The notes under the pieces are model-generated. The model had not been told where the DNA came from. It searched no databases and worked only from the letters and a program-made list of their open reading frames with translations. The position numbers and the translations under genes were made by a program. A DNA stretch of 64,000 nucleotides from Phalacrocorax aristotelis (lineage: Eukaryota; Chordata; Aves; Suliformes; Phalacrocoracidae), in contig NC_134277.1 in the NCBI RefSeq assembly GCF_949628215.1, positions 104,301,463 through 104,365,462 of the forward strand, read 5' to 3'. Shown piece after piece: positions 48,173-61,071 of this stretch; within the stretch, counting starts at the first letter, position 1, and each line of letters begins with the position of its first letter.

Positions 48173-51100
48173 TATCATGTATTTCTCACTCTGCCACCCC
48201 CAGACAAAAGGCTGTGAGGGGACACAGCCAGGACAGCTGACTCCAGCTGACCAAAGGGATATCCCATATTATATATAATGCCATGCTTAGCAATAGAACT
48301 AGGTGGGGAGTTTTTCCAAAGTAGCTATTGCTCTGAGACTGTCTGGACATTAGTCTGCTGGTGGGAGGTAGTGAAGGATTGCCTTTGCACCACTTGTTTT
48401 GGTTTGGGGTTTGTTTTCCCTCCACTTACTAAACTGTCTTTATCTTGACCCACAAATTTTCTTCTCACTTTTGCACTTCTGATTCTCTTGCTGGAGCGAC
48501 TGGGTGGAGGCTTAGATGCTAGTCAGGGGTCAACCCACCACACACTGAAATAGATTGCCTGGGGAAATTGTGGTCTTTCCAGTGTTGGAATTATTGTAAA
48601 AGTCTTTAGCACAAATTAGACAAGAAATCATCAGCATAGATAGAGTTAATTAAGCCTGTCTTGGGTGTGGGGATGGATTAAATGAGCTCCTGAGGTCCCT
48701 TTGGGTCACATTTTTCTGTCTTTCAGTCTCTGTCTAGATGTCATCTGAAATCAGTGACACTGGATCATTTAACTTTTTCTGGTTTGCAGCCATTAGCACT
48801 AGAAGCAGACTGAGGCCTGGAGGAGGATGTGTGAAACACGGTTCTGCATTTAGGAACTTCAAGTAAAACTCCTTGTCTTACCAGACTTCAGATAAAACTC
48901 CTCCCAGAAGTTTACAGGATTGTAATTTTCCTTTGTCAGATTTTTCCTCTTTCAATTTTAATGATGGATTTGTTCCAGAACGTAATTCTTTGCATTAAGG
49001 CTTTAATTTTGTTCCCCATTATTTCAGACAGATTCTCCACTCATGATGGCCACAGTTCTGAAATGAGACATGTGGAAGCAGTTTTCTTTTCCATAGAGAA
49101 CCTTGTTGCAGGATGGAGGCTTGTGTAACTAAGCTTGGTTCTTGCTCTGCTAGCTGTTTGTCAGTGAAAAGATTACTATGCTTTCTGGGTGACTTCTCTC
49201 TCTGCCTTCTGATCACAACATCTGTTTTTGGCAAAGTATGAAATCTTCCCTGGGAACAGAGCAGGCTACTATTTGTGTTGGACCCAGCAGAAGGAGATAA
49301 AGTTTATGGGCCAGATCCAATGCTGGAATTACACCCACTACTGCCAGGTTTGAATTTGTTGACTAAAGGTGAGCAGAGCTCCTTAAATCTGGAAATTTCC
49401 TTGCCATTGACATCCCAACAATGTGAGCCTCACCTATTAACTCTGGCTTTTCAAAACCAAGTGGTAGGAAGAATGTGGCCTCAGAGGCCAAACGTGTTTA
49501 GAGGAATAGCACTAAACTGAAATAAATCAAAGTATCATTAATGCCCCTTTTTTCTAGTCAGCACTATGGCTCCAGAAGTAACCCTGCTCTGGCCTCCAAA
49601 AAAGCAGGGCTGTTTATGCGATGTATGTAATTGTAGAGAGCTGAATATTTAGATATGCTCACGGCCTTCCTAATTTACATATGCATGTGTGCCATATAAT
49701 AATTAATGAGTTTGATCCTCACAAACTTCCTCTAGCAAAACAAATATAGTTTTCTTTTTTAATAGGTAATTAATTAAAGTACAGGATAGATCACACTTAA
49801 CCTGTGTAGCAAGTGTTGATGTTTACGTGAGACAGCAAAGCGTGGGGTGCCTGTGTGCCCCAGTCCCTGGTCAGAATCCTGTTGGAGTGTGCTGTGTCCC
49901 TACATTGGACTATGTACCCCATGCTCTGTGTACGTGGACAAAGATGTAGACCCAGAGGAATGCTGCCATTGAAATAAGAACTGAATCCAAGTCTAGAGTC
50001 CCACTCCTATAACCCTTCTTCCCATCCTTGCACAATGGAACACTAGTACCAAATGGGGCCCATGTGGCTCGGCAGCCCAAGTAATACTAAACACTGAAAG
50101 GCCCTTCTTCCTCTCTCTGCTCCTTCCCTTCTTCTGCCCCACCATTTGTTAGCTGCTCCTTCTGTCATCTCCAGTGTCCTCTCACTACACTCAGCCTGGC
50201 AAGTGAGGGCTTGTATTCCCAGGGCATGTATCACCCTGTGGCTCCATGGAGTCCAGCTCAGAACAGAGACATCTACACTGATCCCCCATGAGTCCTGCAG
50301 GGCCAGGCTGCTGTGCAGCAGGCAGATGAGCCTGCCTGAGCACAGCACTACAGCAGGGTAGCTCTGTGCTGCTGTGTTAGGTTGACCTTCTGGCTTGGTT
50401 GGCACAAGCCTGAGGACCTCTGCTCTGTGCCCTGCAAAGGTGGATTGGGTGCTCATAATGCCCAGGATTCTTAGGGCTCTTCTCCTTCCTCACTGATTCC
50501 TATGAACCTCTTCCTGTCCCCAACCTCCTGGCTCAGTGGTTTATGCATCGAGCCTTTCTGCAACTCTGATAGCCCCTGTATCAATATGGTTGTAACTTTC
50601 CTGTTAAAAAACTCAAAAGCTTGTTGTGACTTCAAATCCTCCAGTGTCTTCACAAAGTACCAAAACTTGATTACTCTAAGCCTTGAATAGTCACTAGCTC
50701 CTTAACTAAGCCAATTCAGGACACCATAGATCTTGAAGCTTAGGTAGATCTTGAGGCATAGATCATCTTAGGCTCTACATTTATCTGCAAACCGTGAGAG
50801 CACAAAGTAGAATACAAAGGTCTTGCTGTGCAGTGCTGGATAACTCCTCACTCTTTTTGTCCTGGTTTTATACAAGGTGGCTTTGCCCCTCCCCATACAT
50901 GCTATTTTGTTGAATCTATACACAACATTGCAGTCTGTGTTTCCCATGTCCTCATGTCAGGATAGACATGTTAGAAATGTTGCTGTTAGGAACCCAAAAT
51001 AAACCTGAAGACTGGCTAAACTGTCTAGAGGCCTGGAGAGACTGTCTCCAATTAGATAGAGTGGCAGAAAGCCAGACAAAAAGAAACTCTTCTAAATTTA

Positions 51101-52628
51101 ATGTGTGCATTGCCCAAATGTTAATGTGCTCTTGGCAGCATGTTCCCCATTGCACTGCCCTAATGTTGCCCAGGAACAGGCAGTCTTTCTATTTTGGGGA
51201 TGTTAGGCTCAGTGAGGGCAGGAACTGTTCCCTCTTCTAATTTTGAGGCACAGATGAAAGAATGGTGGGAGAGGCTGTTAGTATATTGTTCTTCCCCAGC
51301 ACCTTGGAGGCCTGGCTCGCAATCTGTGGAGCCAACATATCTTGGAAAGTCATTGAATGGGCATGCTGATTGATTCCTTGTTTGCTGAAGTTTTAGGCCA
51401 GCTGTGCCAGTGATCTAAAAGGAGTAAAAAAATGCACCTACATTTCTTTGGTTAATGTCTGTTCCTCTGCTAAGAGTGACTAAAGCACTCTGTGCTTCTG
51501 CCTGCTTGTCCTGGTACTCTGAATTAATACAACAAGGCAACAGCTCAAATGGGAACGGTGGGATGTGTGTCATGTAACAAGCAAGTGTAATAGACAGGCA
51601 AGCAAAGGGTCAATAGTCCGGCTGGTGTGGCCTGACTGCAAATGAGAACCACAGCCCTTGGAGACTGCTTCAGTCCAGCACTTTTCTCTGGAATGACCAT
51701 AGAGCCCAAATGCCAAAACCTTTACCCTTTTGCAACTTAATCTCAACTACCCTGTATTTCTGCCCAATCGTGCCCAGTTTATCCGTGCTGAAAGCACATG
51801 GAACACACTGTGTGTGTGAATAGATGTCATTTTCAATTTCTCCTTGAATATATTTTGGAGTGTTGGGAGACTTTCTTTCAGTCTTTTATAAGTTGTTGAT
51901 TTGCCAAAGTGAAAGAGAAATATTAAAGAGACTTGGCTAGCGCTGCGTGTTCTCCTTGAGGAAATGGAACTTAAGTGCTTCCCCAGCTGGAATTTTCCTC
52001 CAGGGTTGCAGCTCTGTAGGACTGCTCTTCAGTGCCTGTTGTGGTTTCACCATGGTTCCTTTCCCCATCCTTTGGTGGATCTCCCCTCTTCCCAGATTGA
52101 GGATCACATCCAGAATAATGCAATCCCTGTTTTTAATTCTGGGAAACTTGCTATGAGTTTGTTTGGTAAGAACATACTGGTGTGCGCCTCTACAGCATGG
52201 GCTGAAAGCAGAGTTTTGTTATATGCAGAAAACAGGGAGTCACAAAAGCAAGGAATATTGAATATTGCCTAGCAATGGCATATCTGTGTGTTCCTCCTTT
52301 TGTGTATCTTAGTGTAAACCAAAAGTAATTCCACTGATATTGGATCAGAATTAGGCCTCTTCTTGTCTGAAGAAGCCGCTAGCTAAGGATGTGGAAGGAC
52401 TTCCTTCTACAACACACAAAGTCCTCTGAGCAGAGAGATGACTGACAGCTGCTCTTGGTGGTAGATAACTAAGAGGTTAGAAAGGGTAAATCATTGGAGA
52501 ATAAGGAGAACTGAAAAAAATATAAGTGGGGAGGATAATGGGATCATACTGAAGAAAAATGACAGAACACAGAAGACAGGAAAAGGATGACAACACGTCA
52601 CTTCAGAAAAAAACTAATTCTATGGAAA

Positions 52629-52730
52629 CATAATTATTATATCATATTATAATAATATTTTATTATAATACATATTATATTGTATTGTATTAACTATTAT
52701 ATTCTATTAAGTGTTATAGTAAAACAAATT
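52629..52730. repeat. AT-rich simple repeat
   Basis: Interrupted ATT/ATA units run for about 100 bp with almost no G or C. Confidence 0.8.
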
Positions 52731-53757
52731 AATGCCAATTTAATCATAAGAAGTTCTGGAGCAAAAGCTTCATTACACAAAGGTATTCTGCAAGCTTCTG
52801 TGAAATTCTGCTTTTAAGAAAAAAGCCAAAATGTTTAGCTATTGCACAAGTGCAGATAGGGACAACGGGGTAGCTAACTTAAGTGGGGATTTTTGTAATC
52901 ACACATCCTTGAAGCTGAAAGATACTTTACTGCCAAAGTCAACTGAAAACCATTGATGGCTCCTGCTGACTGCAGTGGCCATTCGCTCCGGCCATAACCA
53001 ATTAAGTTTGTTCAAAAGATACATTATTGCCTTATAAAGTATTTCTCAGTCAATTCAGTTTCTCTTGAAAAGACTGCTCACAAAAACCAATGTGGCCTGG
53101 TAGGAAGAGCTGGCTCAATGCCAGATTTTAAAAGAGCATAAGTAGGATGCAACGGAGAGGAATGTTGCGTCTCTTGAAAGACCCATCTACCAAGTAAACC
53201 ATACACACCAACTTGGCTTTGATGAAAAGCAAATTCTCCTCTCTGGCTGTTCTTTTTGTGTGAGGAATTGCATTGCAAGTAGGGTACAAAGATTGTGCCT
53301 GTGGAATAAGCTGTGGAAATCCACTTCTGAGGCTTCTCAGCCACAGACAACTCTGCTCAAGGAAGGAGGCAGTGCCACGGCACTCCTTGTTTATTATGCA
53401 GGCTATTGATGCCTGTGCAGCAATGACCTCCTCAGAAATAGGCCTGGCCACCAGAACTACTCGGGTTCCTGGAGGATGCTTCTGTGTAACAGGAGGAACA
53501 TCATACAGCAGTGGCACTGCTGCTGCTCAGGCAGCTAGACAGGATCACACACGCAGATTTCTTGCTCAGGAGTATCATAGGGGAGTCACTTGCGCTTGGA
53601 TATTTAACCTTGGTATAATTATGGACTATATGTTGCAAGCAGTACAGCAACTAAATCATCTACTCTTTGTTAAACAAATGTGGTACAATGTTGCATGCAT
53701 GCAAACTAACAGTACATTACCTAAAGAAAAGCTAATTACTTGCAAATTTGTATTTGC

Positions 53758-53779
53758 AAAAAAAAAAAAAAAAAAAAAA
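53758..53779. repeat. Poly(A) run of 22
   Basis: An uninterrupted A run. No retrogene is recognisable upstream, although it could be the tail of an old retrocopy. Confidence 0.9.
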
Positions 53780-56342
53780 GCAAAACTGGCAGAAAATTGA
53801 ATTTCGCTAATAGATTGTTTTGCAACTTGCTCCATGCCCAGCCATTCATTATTTGCAAAGAAACTGCAAAGAAGAGCTTCAAGGAAAAAACTGAAAGTAA
53901 TTAAGTGTTACAGAACTAATACTGAAATTCATCAATGACCTTGCTAAATCCTCTTTTTTTTATTTTTATATTTCAGATTTGGATTTTTAGAATAGAAATC
54001 AAGAAATGGACATATCCACTTATAAATGAGCTATGATCTACCATATGTGATGGCTACATTTGGTTTTTAAACATAGAGTACTATAGTACACAGCTCTTGA
54101 GCCAAAGGAACACAAGAAAACAAACAGAAAAATGCTATAAATTCAGATTTGCTTATGTGAATGGAGAAAAGCAGCACAGATTCTCTCTGGAAGGTCTATT
54201 TATAGTGTACAAAACCTTTCGTGTGCAATATCGAAAGTATCCACTTGGTGGTCACTCGTGCCTACAATGGAGATGCCTTTTTCCATCTCCAAGAATCACT
54301 TACTTGCTTTCCATTTCTCTTCTAGTATCAGAGAGCATGCAGACCTCTGGAAACAGCTGGGCTGCATTTTAAACACTGTGGCATAACAAGATCCAGGTGG
54401 GTGGGCCTTGGCTACCCTAGATCAGTCTGCCAGCGAAATAAATTTAAAACCAGCCTGGTGCAAATTCCTAGCATAAACTAATTCCAGGGAGTCTGCAGCC
54501 ATAAAGCTAGACCAGTTTTAATCTATATGACAATGTGGTAACCTTTTTGACTGTATCAGCCATAGAAATGTCTTCTTAATCAATACACTGGAATGTGTAA
54601 TCTAGTCATTGGACTAGAAAAGATGGCACTTAACTCTCTTACCCTTTTGAGCTACCACACGTCTAAATGATTACAGCCCTGTGAAAGCCATATGTATATT
54701 GTGTAAAATAATCTGCCTGTTTAAATGACTTCAGATCACTCATATAAATAACAGCCCAGCCCAATGCAAGAGGCCACAGGGAATTAGCTTATTAGATGGT
54801 GGGGTTTTTTCTTTCTACATAATCTTAATGCAACTTCAAAATATTTCTGGAATTGCTTCAGACTCTCATAAAGCGAGGCTACAAAGAGCTGGATTCAGCA
54901 TTGGTATAATGAGATCACTTGGCCTGAACTTGGTGCACAGAATAGAAACTGCATATAGAAAGACTGGAAAAGAATTGCAGCATTTTCCCTTCTTTGTTCT
55001 CCCTTTCACATGCTGTGGAGAAACATACAACACGCCACACAGTAGCAGATTCCATTGGAGAGCATCCTCTTAGGGTAGAAAAATTGTTCTGAAGTCACTG
55101 ACTCCAATCCCAGGCAAATTCCACTTATAATTCCACTGACAAACTGATTAGGCTTCATCTTACAGATAATTAAGCTCTTTTTTTTTTTTCCAGTTGGTGA
55201 CTGGTAGCACAAATAGACAAAGAATGTAGCAGAGAAGCAATAGGTAATGCTGTGTCGGGCATCATTTTTGATATGTGGACAAAAAATTCCAGAGTATTTT
55301 TATGTTTCGATTGGTCCATCTATTCCAAAGAATTACAAGTAAACTGCAGTCTGCCGCAGTCATTGCCAAGGTATCTCACTGGCTTCTCCAGACGATACTC
55401 TTTCCAAATGAGAGGGAGAAGTTGGCGTGAGGTTAATAAAGAAATTAATTGGAAGGGGATATATGAGAAGAGCAGGGCAATTAAAACTTGCAGTGTGGAA
55501 TCTGAAAGTGGTAAAAGAGAAGAATAAAATACATACCTTTGGCTTTCATGGGCAACTATGCCTAAGAAATACCTGCTAAAAGTAAAAAGCAAACAGGACA
55601 AAATATATTACAAATCCTTTATTCTATATATACATGGGAAAGCTTTTTCTGTCTAAACACTTTCCCTTGTTTAAATCAGTGAATTACTCTAGGCTATTCC
55701 CTTGTCCACAAAGCTATACTCTGTACTTTATATTGTGCCATTTTGCTGCTTCTGGTTTGCAATGTGACCCAATAAACTCGCTGCACTCTGATGCAGTAAA
55801 CTTCTGTGAGTAGTTTGCAACATATTCTTTTTGATTAATGGCATAAATGAGAAAATACATTTGGATTCCTCTGAGTGCCCTGCAAGGGGAATTTCACTGC
55901 CTAAAGGACATGTTCAAATGTATGTCAGACATTGTGATGCTTTTCAGTAACTCAACTTCGCCACAAGAAATCAGAAAGAAATGTTTATATGTGAAAATAT
56001 ATTTTCAAGGTAGATTTAGGCAGCACTTGAAAGTTTCCTAAGCTTCTAGCAGGAAAATAGGAGATTCATTTGTGCCCTGCGAAAGATTAACAGAAATGTA
56101 CCCTGTTTCCACAGATAACCTGGTGCTAAGGACAGAAGGTGATGAAATCAATCAAACAGAACAATAATTCCTGATGAACCGGTTTTACATTTCATTAACT
56201 TGAGTGCCAAGGTAGTTCTTCATGACTGATTTTTTTTTCTTTTAAACTCTCATAAAGAATTAAGTAATTAGGAAAACAAGGACTGACAGCCTAACACAAC
56301 TTGAGCCTGTGCAACACAGTTTGCATCTGAGGGCAATGAGAA

Positions 56343-56417
56343 ACATGTGGGCTCAGCAGCTCCTCAGGCTGAGGGCTTCTGGCGGTCCTGGCTTGAGAAG
56401 CTGCTGAGCCCACATGT
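56343..56417. repeat. Perfect 19-bp (24-bp with one mismatch) hairpin
   Basis: ACATGTGGGCTCAGCAGCT at 56,343-56,361 has its exact complement at 56,399-56,417. Allowing one mismatch the arms reach 24 bp around a 27-nt loop. The total size of 75 nt is similar to a microRNA precursor, and the stem is GC-rich. No known microRNA is recognised by eye. Confidence 0.8.
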
Positions 56418-59400
56418 AGGCAGACAGCATGGGTAGACGCCATGCCAGGTCCTCCACCTGGCTGTGCCAAGGCATCTCACTCCTGGCCGCTGAAGCCTGC
56501 GGCTATTCCAGCTCTGAACTGTCACCAGTGATGTGCGGTTTTGTGATGTGCCCAACACAGCGATGAAGAAGAGACCAACTTGATGTTGTCATTGTGCTTT
56601 AAGCAGTAAATCAAATGTTTCAGTGATTTAATTGGGTAGGAGCTAATACAGTTAGTCCAGGATTACTTTTACTGCCCTTGATCTCTCTTGCTTTAATTCA
56701 ACCTCTGATAATTAATTTCCATCAAGCTTAATTCTCAGTTAAAGTGAGAATAGGAATATAGCTTCCTTTAGGAATACAGGAATGCAACATGAAATATTCA
56801 CATTTTAATACATACAGGAAGCAAAGTTTCTCTGATGTGGAGGTTTTTCTCAAGAGAAAGTTGCTATGGGACAGAGGGACACTCAGATACATACTTTACA
56901 AAGGATGGACTAGCATTAACTCTGTTAGCCTGAATAACCTTGAAGTTTAGGGAAATCTAAAACTAGCTTTGAATTTTACAGCTAGCAACAGATTGTTATT
57001 AAAGGGTAAACCCCCTGATCTTAAAGCACCCAGGCTTTTATCTTTTACTGAATGCCAGCTTTCCGGGTCAATTCTTGATCTGTTCTGAAGATGCCGGTGT
57101 ATATGTGTGCATACATGAAGGTATGTGTACACACACACATGTATTTACCAGAATCGTCCAACTTTTTGCTCCCACTAAAGTCAGTGGGATATTTGAAAGT
57201 TCAGAGACTGAATAACTAGGTACAAAACCTTTCCCCTCTCTGAATGCTGTACTGAAATCTTCTGGGAAGACTTTATTCCCTGCAAATGCCTCCTGTGGGA
57301 TTTACCATAAAACGAATATGGTAAACAGTCTAGTATGAGTGTCATGCAACTTCCATTTGCTTCATCAGATTCCTTTCACCTTGTGCTTTTATTTTTTATT
57401 AAAACTATTAAAACTTTATTAAAACTATATAAAAAGTATTTTTTTCTTAGTAGATTTCTTCTTATTCCATAATTTCAAAGCAGCAAACACCTGCGTGTTA
57501 AAGGTAGAATTGCACTTGCTACGTGTAGGAGCTGTCCCCACACCAAAGAGAAGGATGTGGGCTCCTTAATACACCCCCAAATCCAGTGATTTTTAGCTGG
57601 TATCTTGGGAGAAAATGAAAAGTGCACTCCAAAACCTACAGGTGCTGCCTGCTGGGCTAACGACCCCGATCCAACTGCCGAGGAAGCAGTGGAAGTGTAT
57701 GGCTGGGGTGAAAATGGGGACAGGACCGTTCCTTTCGGCAACCGTTTCCATTTAGATCACCTTATCCATAATTTCGCATCGCAGCCTTAAGGTGCAGACA
57801 TGTGATGCAGCTGAGCCAGTGGGACAGTTCCGCCTCCAGCATCCCAGAGCGCCTGGCCCTGCAGCACGCTGCCCTGCAACAGCTCCACCAGCATGCCTGC
57901 TGGCATCCTCGGGACTTTCTAACCTGTCTGAAAATAGTCTCGGCAAAGAGCAGCCTTACAGTTTTCTGCCCTGTTAGTGAGTTGAGAAAACTCACTGGGA
58001 GCAAGGCATGTTTTGCACTGGGCGAAGGCACTGGCTAGGCAGGCAAGACCTAGAGAAAAACAGGGAGGCAGTGGTGGGGGAGGAGGAGGGAACATCTTGC
58101 GTCTTTCAGTAGCAATTAGAGCAGCTCAGCTATGCCACCTAACCAGACCTGAAGTCTCCATACTTTGTTCCTAACTCAAAGTCAGGACTAATTAAGATTT
58201 GTTTTCAGAAATATCATTAAAGCAGAAATGATACATATACAGAATTTCATGTACATGAAATAATAATGCATAATACCCTTTGGGGAATGCTGACACACAG
58301 AGAAGTCAAGATCCACACTTCATAAAATAAAATGTAAAATACATGTAGTTTTGATAGTGGCTAAACTATTACCCATACAGCTTAGGACCAAGCTGTAGGA
58401 GGTGTTCTGATGCCTGAGTTTCCCCTACCACCTGCATCCCTCTTCCACATGGGACATGTCTCCCTCCATCTCAGGACTGTACCAGACTTTGCTATGGCAG
58501 ATCCGCAGTTTTCCCTCATAGGTGGCAGCAGCAGCTGGTGATGGCTGGCTGTGTTCAAGCCTAGCTGGTTCTCCCTACAGAGGACCACCTAAGCAACTGT
58601 CCCTCTTGCCCTTCTCCACTTACTGTCCTAGGAATTTCCTGGTGAACACCCAAAACTGGTCAGAGACAGCTTCTGAAAGTATTTCATATCGGGCTGAGAA
58701 ATAGGATTAAAAGTTTTCAGTTCCTAGTTGCCCAGTCAGTCTTTCCTCCTTGTTACATTCTCAAGAAACAGGCTGTGTCCCCGGTGCCTCAAAAGAAAGC
58801 TTTCTCTAGGGAAAAGGATCGGGAGGGGAAAAAACCCCAGATATAAAAAGCATGGCCATAGGCAGCCTCTGTAGGTGAAGAAATGAGATGGTGGAGGGAG
58901 AGAGAGCAAACCACCCTAACAACAGAAAATGTGGCTGGTGATAACAATTCTGCCTGTGAGACACTTCGGAGAGGGAAGTGCTTTTGCTCTTTTTTTGCAT
59001 CCCCCCTTCCCACTGCTAGTCTCTAGAAAGCTGTAGCATTTTCAGCAATATTTTCGTCTTTCCATTTTCTTTTCTGCCATAGTCTGCCACCTACTTAGAG
59101 GCTGTACTGCAAGCCCTGCTCTGCCCTCACATGTAAGGGAAAAACCGTACTGACCATGCAAAAGGCGTAGATAGCCGCAAGTTTGCCGTGCCTTTGCTCT
59201 TTCCCTCACTGTTCTGAGAGGTAAAATTCAATCATGCCAGTAGACACATCCTTCTTTTTAACGACTTGTACAGGGAGGTATTTTTCATTAAGTTGGACGT
59301 GATGGTACAGAACGTATATCGCTGAACCCAGCTCTCCAGCAGCGAACTTTCCCCTTTTCACATTAAATTAATTTACTAACAAAACGTGCACCAGAACAGC

Positions 59401-60685
59401 TTGCACAAGGTGCACATTAAAATGTGTCTATTGAATTATTCTGCAGTTCTCCATCCACGGGCCAGGTTCTGCTATCCTTACTCATTTGGGTAAATAATTT
59501 ACCCTCTGAGTGGTTTAATCAACTGCAGTTCATCTTCCTGCTACGGGATTGCAAGTAGCCTGAGGTAACCATCCACAGGAGGGAAAGAAAATGAATCTGG
59601 TCCATTTTCATCATATCTAATGGCAAACCTGAACTGGATGCCCTTATTACATTGGGCTTTAGGATATGAATTTTCCCTTTGAAAACTGTGATGGCGAGAT
59701 GCTATCAGATGGGAGTCAAGGGAGAAAAAAGTGAACGCTGTGGTCTAAACAGAGGCAGGGAACATCTGCAGCTGGATTGCGGAAAGGATGCCAGGATCTT
59801 TCTTGCTGCACAGGAACAAACATCAGGGTCTTTGACCTCTTAGGGAAGTTAACAAAGCCAAATATATACAGGCTGTCGCATGGAGCTGACCCCTCCTCAG
59901 AGAGGGACGTAGCTTCAGATATTCTCTCAGACAGTTTGTGGTCCCCAGCACCCTCGGCCCTCGTACCCCCTGCCCTGTTTTGGCAAGGTGTTCAATGCGG
60001 GGGCTCTGCCGGCTTCCTGCGCGGCTGCCGGGGGAGCCAGGGCACGGGGGGGCCGGGCCGGGGCCAGCCCGCACCCCCGGGCCAGGGGCGGGCAGGGGAG
60101 GCCGTGGCAGCTGCTGGGGAGTCAAGGGGTGCCCCATCACGGCGGGGCCTAGGAGGGTGCGTTTGTGAATGGGCGCTTCTTCCTCTCCCTCCTTTAGCTG
60201 ACCCCGGCCGGGTAGAACTGGGGGATTTACTCCGGAATAAACAACTTTCCCCCACCCCCATTTGACGGGAGGCGAAGCTTTGACCAGAAGCAGCCGTCCG
60301 TGTCCAGGCTGCCTCTTTCAAAGTGTCGGACAGCCGCCTGGGTGGGGAAGGCTTCCCACAGCAGCCTCCATCACCCTTCAAAACCTCTTTTATTCCCGGG
60401 CGAGAAACTCAGAGGGGAGGAAAGGAGGTGCGGGGGGGGAGGGGGGGAGAAGCCGCCAAGGGGCTGCCGGGGCCGCTTGGCACCGGGGAGCGCAGACAAA
60501 AGCCGGCGGAACTACGTGGCTTCCATTCAAAAGGGGGGCTCCGCCAGGGCAGCCCCGGCCCGAGGAGGGGGGCGGGGGCGGGAGCGGGGCCGGGGCGGCG
60601 GCGGCGGGGCGGGGGGCGGCGGCCCCTCGGCGATGGGGGCCGGCGGGGGCTGAAGCGGCCGCCCAAGCCCAGCCCGGGCGCCACG

Positions 60686-60868
60686 ATGAGGGGCATCCCG
60701 GGCTTGAAGCGGCTGCGGCTCAAAATCTGGCGGCGATGCACCGTGGTGCTCCTCCTCCTGTGGGCTGCCTGCTGGGTGCTGGTGAGCGCCCTGCTCTTCC
60801 TCCTCCACAGGAGCGTCTTCACCGAGCGCTGCACGGACGAGAAAAGCCGCCGGATCCTGGCGAGGCTG
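60686..60868 (+). CDS. DIPK1C: Divergent protein kinase domain 1C (FAM69C), exon 1
   Basis: Sixty-one codons run from an ATG at 60,686 (context GCGCCACGATGA) to a CTG codon before a consensus donor GTACGT at 60,869. The exon encodes a short basic N-terminus with RR pairs, one membrane-spanning segment at about residues 19-40 (VVLLLLWAACWVLVSALLFL), and then the family signature ERCTDEKSRRILA just inside the lumen. This is the layout of FAM69-family proteins: type II, ER- or Golgi-resident, cysteine-rich and kinase-like. The signature and the exon end match mammalian FAM69C. The kinase-like exons lie beyond the right edge. Transcription is divergent from CNDP2, as in mammals. The frame is also open upstream to an ATG at 60,323, which I judge to be GC-rich 5' UTR. 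Confidence 0.92.
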
Positions 60869-61039
60869 GTACGTGCCCCGGCGGGACGCGGGGCATCCCC
60901 CGCCGCCCGGGATGGGGCGCCGGGAGTCCGCCAGGGCTGCCGGAGCCCAGCGCCCCGCACCGGCGGCGCCCCCGCCCGCCCCGTCCCGCCGGGGCTCCGC
61001 ATCGCCGGCGACAGCCCTGCCCTGCGGGGGGTCGGGCCG

Positions 61040-61071
61040 TCGGTCGGTCGGTCGGTCGGTCGGTCGGTCGG
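61040..61071. repeat. (TCGG)8 CpG-containing microsatellite
   Basis: Eight perfect TCGG units lie about 170 bp inside DIPK1C intron 1, within the CpG island. Confidence 0.97.

Larger units (their letters stand above)
48173..59940. other. Gene-free interval upstream of DIPK1C
   Basis: About 11.8 kb hold no coding exon or RNA gene that I can support. Recognisable contents are an AT-rich simple-repeat tract at 52,629-52,730, an A22 run at 53,758-53,779, a short CA tract near 57,130 and the perfect hairpin at 56,343-56,417. Distal regulatory elements of DIPK1C could lie here but cannot be seen without comparison. Confidence 0.55.

Noticed and set aside
53273-53800. 175-codon plus-strand frame
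   Set aside because: It ends in a lysine run encoded by the poly(A) tract, has no domain and is overlapped by an antisense frame of similar length.
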